From: Cyclina sinensis
Lineage: Eukaryota; Mollusca; Bivalvia; Venerida; Veneridae
Length of the DNA: 64,000 nucleotides
NCBI GenBank assembly: GCA_012932295.1
Contig: JAAONU010000123.1
Location: 2,046,001-2,110,000, forward strand
Direction: 5' to 3'
Shown piece after piece: positions 61,701 through 64,000 of this stretch (positions are counted from its first letter, which is position 1; each line of letters starts with the position of its first letter). The position numbers and the translations under genes were made by a program. The notes beneath the pieces were generated by a model. It did no database searches and was not told the origin of the DNA. It saw only the letters and a list, made by a program, of their open reading frames with translations.

Positions 61701-64000
61701 CTCACCTCTACAATCTTTATTTAAAGGTCTTCCCTTGATACCGGTCATAGCGGTACTGTGTATAGACTATACCCTTTATAAGGGTGGACCAAATTAGTAG
61801 GTTATTTTTGTACAACAGGCATGAAGGTGAAGGTTGTAATCAAAGAAGGTGAAAAGTGTACTTTATTGTTTAGAATACGCATGTAAAGAGGAAATTACCA
61901 AAATCATGGTTGTTGGTAATATTAAAACATCCCCGTTTACGTAGATAGACGGAAGTTACCGCATGTTTTCCCCTATATAATGTCCCAGCGCAGAGGGGTT
62001 GTAACTTCGTCTTCAAAGTATTTTATATACATCCTCTCTGCACTGGGGTGTCCACACGTGACCAGGGAAAGGGTCGTTAGCATTTTTATTACGTTTGCGT
62101 TCACATTGGTAGATATTCTGTGTGTATTGATATCAAGGTAAGGGGTCGCAGCTAGGGGACACTGAAGTGGTGGTGGAAATATTTTGTTTTCTATAGTTAT
62201 TAAACTGATGTAATATAAAATTATTGGTTAAAGGTTTGCTTTAATTGGCGCTGATAATTAACAAGGCATTAACTTAACATATTTTTAGTTGAAGAACACT
62301 GCACTGTTTCAGGGAAACTGTATTTCCTTCTGGATGAAAAAATCATGTAGTTTAAGTAAAATTAAATATGATACAATAGGAAAAACGGACCGATTTGTTT
62401 GCTTCAAACCATATATTCTTTTGCAGTTAAAAACATTAGATTTATAAGATTTCTTAGTGCTTTTTTGCGCAACAAATCACCATATTTCTGTCACATTTTT
62501 TTCTCAACTGACATGTATGGCATAACATTTGTAAAGGCAGACGAATTTATGTTGAAGATTTAAGTCTTGCTTTGCAAACATGAGTTGTGCCATTGATATA
62601 ACATGTATAGTGTATTTGTTCAACAATTAAGATTATGTTGTAACATAAATTATGATACATGAATTTGAATGTTCCTAATTTTCTTTCTTTGAAGTTGTTT
62701 ATGTTACGACGTGTTTTACCTTATTTGAGATGTTGTTTATCACTGACCTTGAACTTACGTAAACTAAGAAAGCATTAAAAAAAAACAACTGACGATGTCT
62801 GATGTGATTTTATTTAAGATACATTAAGAGTTATATGTATAATAACAAAGTGATTTTAAATCTTACAGGGTGATCTAAAAATGTTCCAAGATATTTGTGT
62901 ATGGGAAATTTACATGAATCATTCAATTGGGGGGGGGGGGGGAGGGTATAAAAGCAGAGTTCATTTTGAGATTGAGGTTATAAAATTACAACTACATGCA
63001 TATAAAATTATTCAACTCTCCTGTCCGCCAAGTACTGGTTGCTTTAATATTTTAATTTAGATCTATTACTGGAAAAAAACAACACAAATATTGAATTGAC
63101 ATCAGACATTGTATTTGTATGGTGACGTTTAATACATTTCATTATGACCTTTTGGAGATACATGTATTTTCAATACACAATACAATTTCTTTTATCTTTT
63201 TTAATAAAAAAAAATATCAACATATCTTTTGGTGTTTTATACAATTTGTTCCCTAGCTCAAACTTTTTTATCTTTCATGTCTAAACTTTTACCATTTCTG
63301 AAGCAATTATACCCGAAGAGTTAAAGTTTAGAGACTGACAAGTTATACTAATTACATGGTATTTCAAAAGTGAAAAAGAATTAGTTTAAGAAATTTGTCA
63401 ATAAAATATTATTCTAAAGGAACATGTCAGTTTTCAAAATATTATTGTTGCTGTTTTTTTTCAGTTGCTGGATGGGCCTGCCAGCGTTCTATTACGCCTT
63501 TGCTGTCCCAGTGACTGGAATCATCTTGGTGAATGTAATAATCTTCATTGTTACTATAGTCAGTATATTCAGACGTGGGAAAGGGTTGCGTAGCAACCAG
63601 AAGAAACAGAAGATGGCGATGACCAATTTACAAGCAGCTATAACTAGCTTTATTTTACTTGGTGAGTATGCATAAACAAGTTCGAGAACATAAAATTGTA
63701 AATTATACAAAATTAGTTGGTAAAACGTAACTTATTTATATAAGTGATACTGTGCTATCTTGTCATTGACCCTTGATTTTGACCAGAAGAAGTCATTAAT
63801 TTTTAATGTTTGGCAAAATTACTACTACATTCTGAAGTAAAGATACATTCGGTGCCTATGGAAAATTATTAAGAAATATAGCACAATGTTAGGCTATCAA
63901 TACTGTATTATATAATAATTGTTACAACTTTAGATTCACATTTCTTTTCCAGGACTGACATGGATATTCGGATACCTCGCAATTTCGGACGCTCGCTTGC
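41630..64000 (+). CDS. Adhesion G protein-coupled receptor with two lectin domains (partial, 22 exons seen)
   Basis: The signal-peptide exon is 41630-41707 (ATG 41659). It joins 47455-47784, 48765-48855, 49427-52485, 52895-53089, 53514-53645, 54000-54191, 54772-54945, 55270-55471, 55588-55781, 56253-56375, 56751-56926, 57202-57348, 57522-57616, 57964-58241, 58623-58828, 59126-59278, 59521-59648, 61102-61364, 61727-61796, 63465-63661 and 63953 to the window end. All phases match, giving about 2,167 residues so far. Domains: C-type lectin 1 (split by a 975-residue acidic insert), C-type lectin 2 (about 1177-1286), Ig-like (LPCELSS...WFKDG...QYWCEVW), possible SEA-like region, HRM-like (RCLGDFYTGAYWGEVVAHDC), GAIN with a GPS (CLCDHLTNFAVLI; autocleavage expected between L1925 and T1926), then TM1 to the start of TM6 (GLTWIFGYLAI). 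Likely a surface receptor binding a glycan or protein ligand; the ligand is unknown. The 3' end is cut off by the window. Confidence 0.92.
41659..41707 (+). CDS. Signal-peptide exon of the adhesion GPCR
   Basis: Codes MLGSFCLICVSLIVST plus one base. The exon follows an acceptor (aattttcag, ending 41629) and ends at donor gtaagt. Its phase (1) matches the next exon at 47455, giving ...VST-LVPHAGC. The link to the receptor is inferred from hydrophobicity, phase and the absence of another candidate start before the lectin exon. Confidence 0.7.
41720..43495 (+). repeat. 49-bp tandem array in intron 1 of the adhesion GPCR
   Basis: About 36 units of roughly 49 bases (cgtgtactctacattcactt then tacctttttacgtatacttt and gcctgtaaa). 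The central units (about 42000-42950) are nearly identical and those after 42950 are degenerate. The first recognisable unit lies within about 20 bases of the donor at 41708. Frames through the array are artefacts. Confidence 0.95.
43660..43875 (-). repeat. V-SINE, minus strand, decayed
   Basis: On the minus strand: box A-like tggttcggtggcaatgcac, box B-like tctgagttcgttacacc, then a core gaatgagacgttgaacc. This explains the open frame that crosses the region. Confidence 0.65.
44188..44475 (+). repeat. V-SINE, plus strand, best-preserved copy
   Basis: Box A (tggtccagtggtaacgcgct), box B (gggtcccgagttcgatcccc), core (tcggatgagacgttaaaccg) and a tail to a (GATA)n run at 44461-44475. It is the reference copy for the other V-SINEs in the window. 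Confidence 0.9.
44505..44665 (+). repeat. Short degenerate repeat around gttgaatgcgatcgccca
   Basis: About seven irregular units of 20-25 bases with alternating gttgaatgcaattgtcaaat and gttgaatgcgatcgcccaat. Confidence 0.75.
46448..46605 (+). repeat. Dispersed repeat beginning cctgctggcgggaat
   Basis: A segment starting ttagcctgctggcggga and including tggccattgcaaacaa recurs in shorter form at 56428-56495 (taccctgctggcggcaatt, tttgcgaccagtgcagacca). I recognise this as a common bivalve repeat pattern; no search was run. Confidence 0.5.
46663..46729 (+). repeat. Poly(A) run of about 65 bases
   Basis: Uninterrupted A run; length may be affected by sequencing or assembly. Confidence 0.95.
46735..47315 (+). 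repeat. Degenerate tandem repeat before the first lectin exon
   Basis: Irregular units around acagtggcctgaaataaa and gtcattctgttattgaaac, period about 40 bases, ending about 140 bases before the exon at 47455. Confidence 0.8.
49502..52429 (+). other. Acidic low-complexity insert inside C-type lectin domain 1
   Basis: Within the single exon 49427-52485, the conserved lectin cysteine 2 (YCGKM, residue 182) and cysteine 3 (SSCEVSLPSVC, residue 1158) are 975 residues apart. Related domains usually have well under 30 there. The insert opens with RRRRKRSS, a furin-type site, and is then rich in Asp, Glu, Asn, Ser and Lys. It contains six octads like NADSFKPE at 50052-50195 and a 22-residue repeat near its end (SHFDEKEEE.., SYFGDKEEG..). 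It is probably disordered and extracellular. Confidence 0.8.
56428..56495 (+). repeat. Short copy of the cctgctggcgg dispersed repeat
   Basis: Resembles 46448-46605 over its first 65 bases; lies in an intron of the adhesion GPCR. Confidence 0.45.
59690..60440 (+). repeat. Degenerate minisatellite in the intron after TM1
   Basis: Irregular units around tctgcattgccacttctttg and atcagtaaaagcg. Three almost perfect 33-base units (gcgtttctgttgccatttct then ttggtcaataaaa) lie at about 60040-60135. The array starts about 40 bases after the donor at 59649. Confidence 0.85.
61727..61796 (+). CDS. Short TM4 exon of the adhesion GPCR
   Basis: A 70-base exon between acceptor ttatttaaag and donor ta|gtaggt. 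It codes (G)LPLIPVIAVLCIDYTLYKGG and PNY, the end of TM4 and the start of extracellular loop 2. Without it the flanking exons are out of phase. With it the protein reads PAWGLPLIPV...GGPNYCWMG, matching the expected pattern of this family. Confidence 0.85.
61975..62060. repeat. Imperfect inverted repeat in an intron
   Basis: cccagcgcagaggggttg is partly complementary to cctctctgcactggggtg about 45 bases later. Probably part of an older repeat; function unknown. Confidence 0.4.

Overview
The window is nuclear genomic DNA of an invertebrate animal, most likely a bivalve mollusc. The reasons are AT-rich sequence, short exons with GT-AG introns, spliced metazoan gene families, many minisatellites, and tRNA-derived repeats carrying the V-SINE core (the family called RUDI in molluscs). 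The species assignment is inference. Protein identifications rest on reading motifs by eye; no database search was run.

Layout: 1-5 kb is repeat-rich, with a composite SINE, a direct repeat pair and an inverted repeat pair. A divergent PRD-like homeobox gene lies on the minus strand at 5.5-8.2 kb. A second copy of the composite SINE follows at 8.4-9.2 kb. A small gene for a secreted cysteine-rich peptide, with a TATA box and a 5'UTR intron, is at 10.1-10.9 kb. 11-17 kb holds SINE and LINE relics, an E-box-bearing minisatellite and a 44-bp array. A complete six-exon NIT-domain membrane guanylyl cyclase (632 codons) spans 17.48-24.91 kb, with a large array inside its fourth intron. 25-41.6 kb is mostly non-coding: a LINE relic whose conserved motif has become a tandem array, a foldback element, a possible small exon on the minus strand, and a 34-bp array. 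From 41.63 kb to the right edge runs one long adhesion GPCR gene with 22 coding exons seen, truncated at the window end.

The adhesion GPCR reads signal peptide, C-type lectin domain, second C-type lectin domain, Ig-like domain, a possible SEA-like region, an HRM-like region, GAIN/GPS and a seven-transmembrane bundle (to the start of TM6). Every joined exon keeps frame. The first lectin domain is interrupted between its second and third conserved cysteines by about 975 acidic, low-complexity residues, with a furin-type site at the start of the insert.

The cyclase keeps its guanine-binding and transition-state residues but has Ser in place of the first metal-binding Asp, the pattern of the soluble cyclase beta subunit, so it may work only as a heterodimer. 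Several intronic minisatellites start or stop at splice sites, and one retains an exact copy of the adjacent donor. There is no operon-like arrangement; the four genes look independent.
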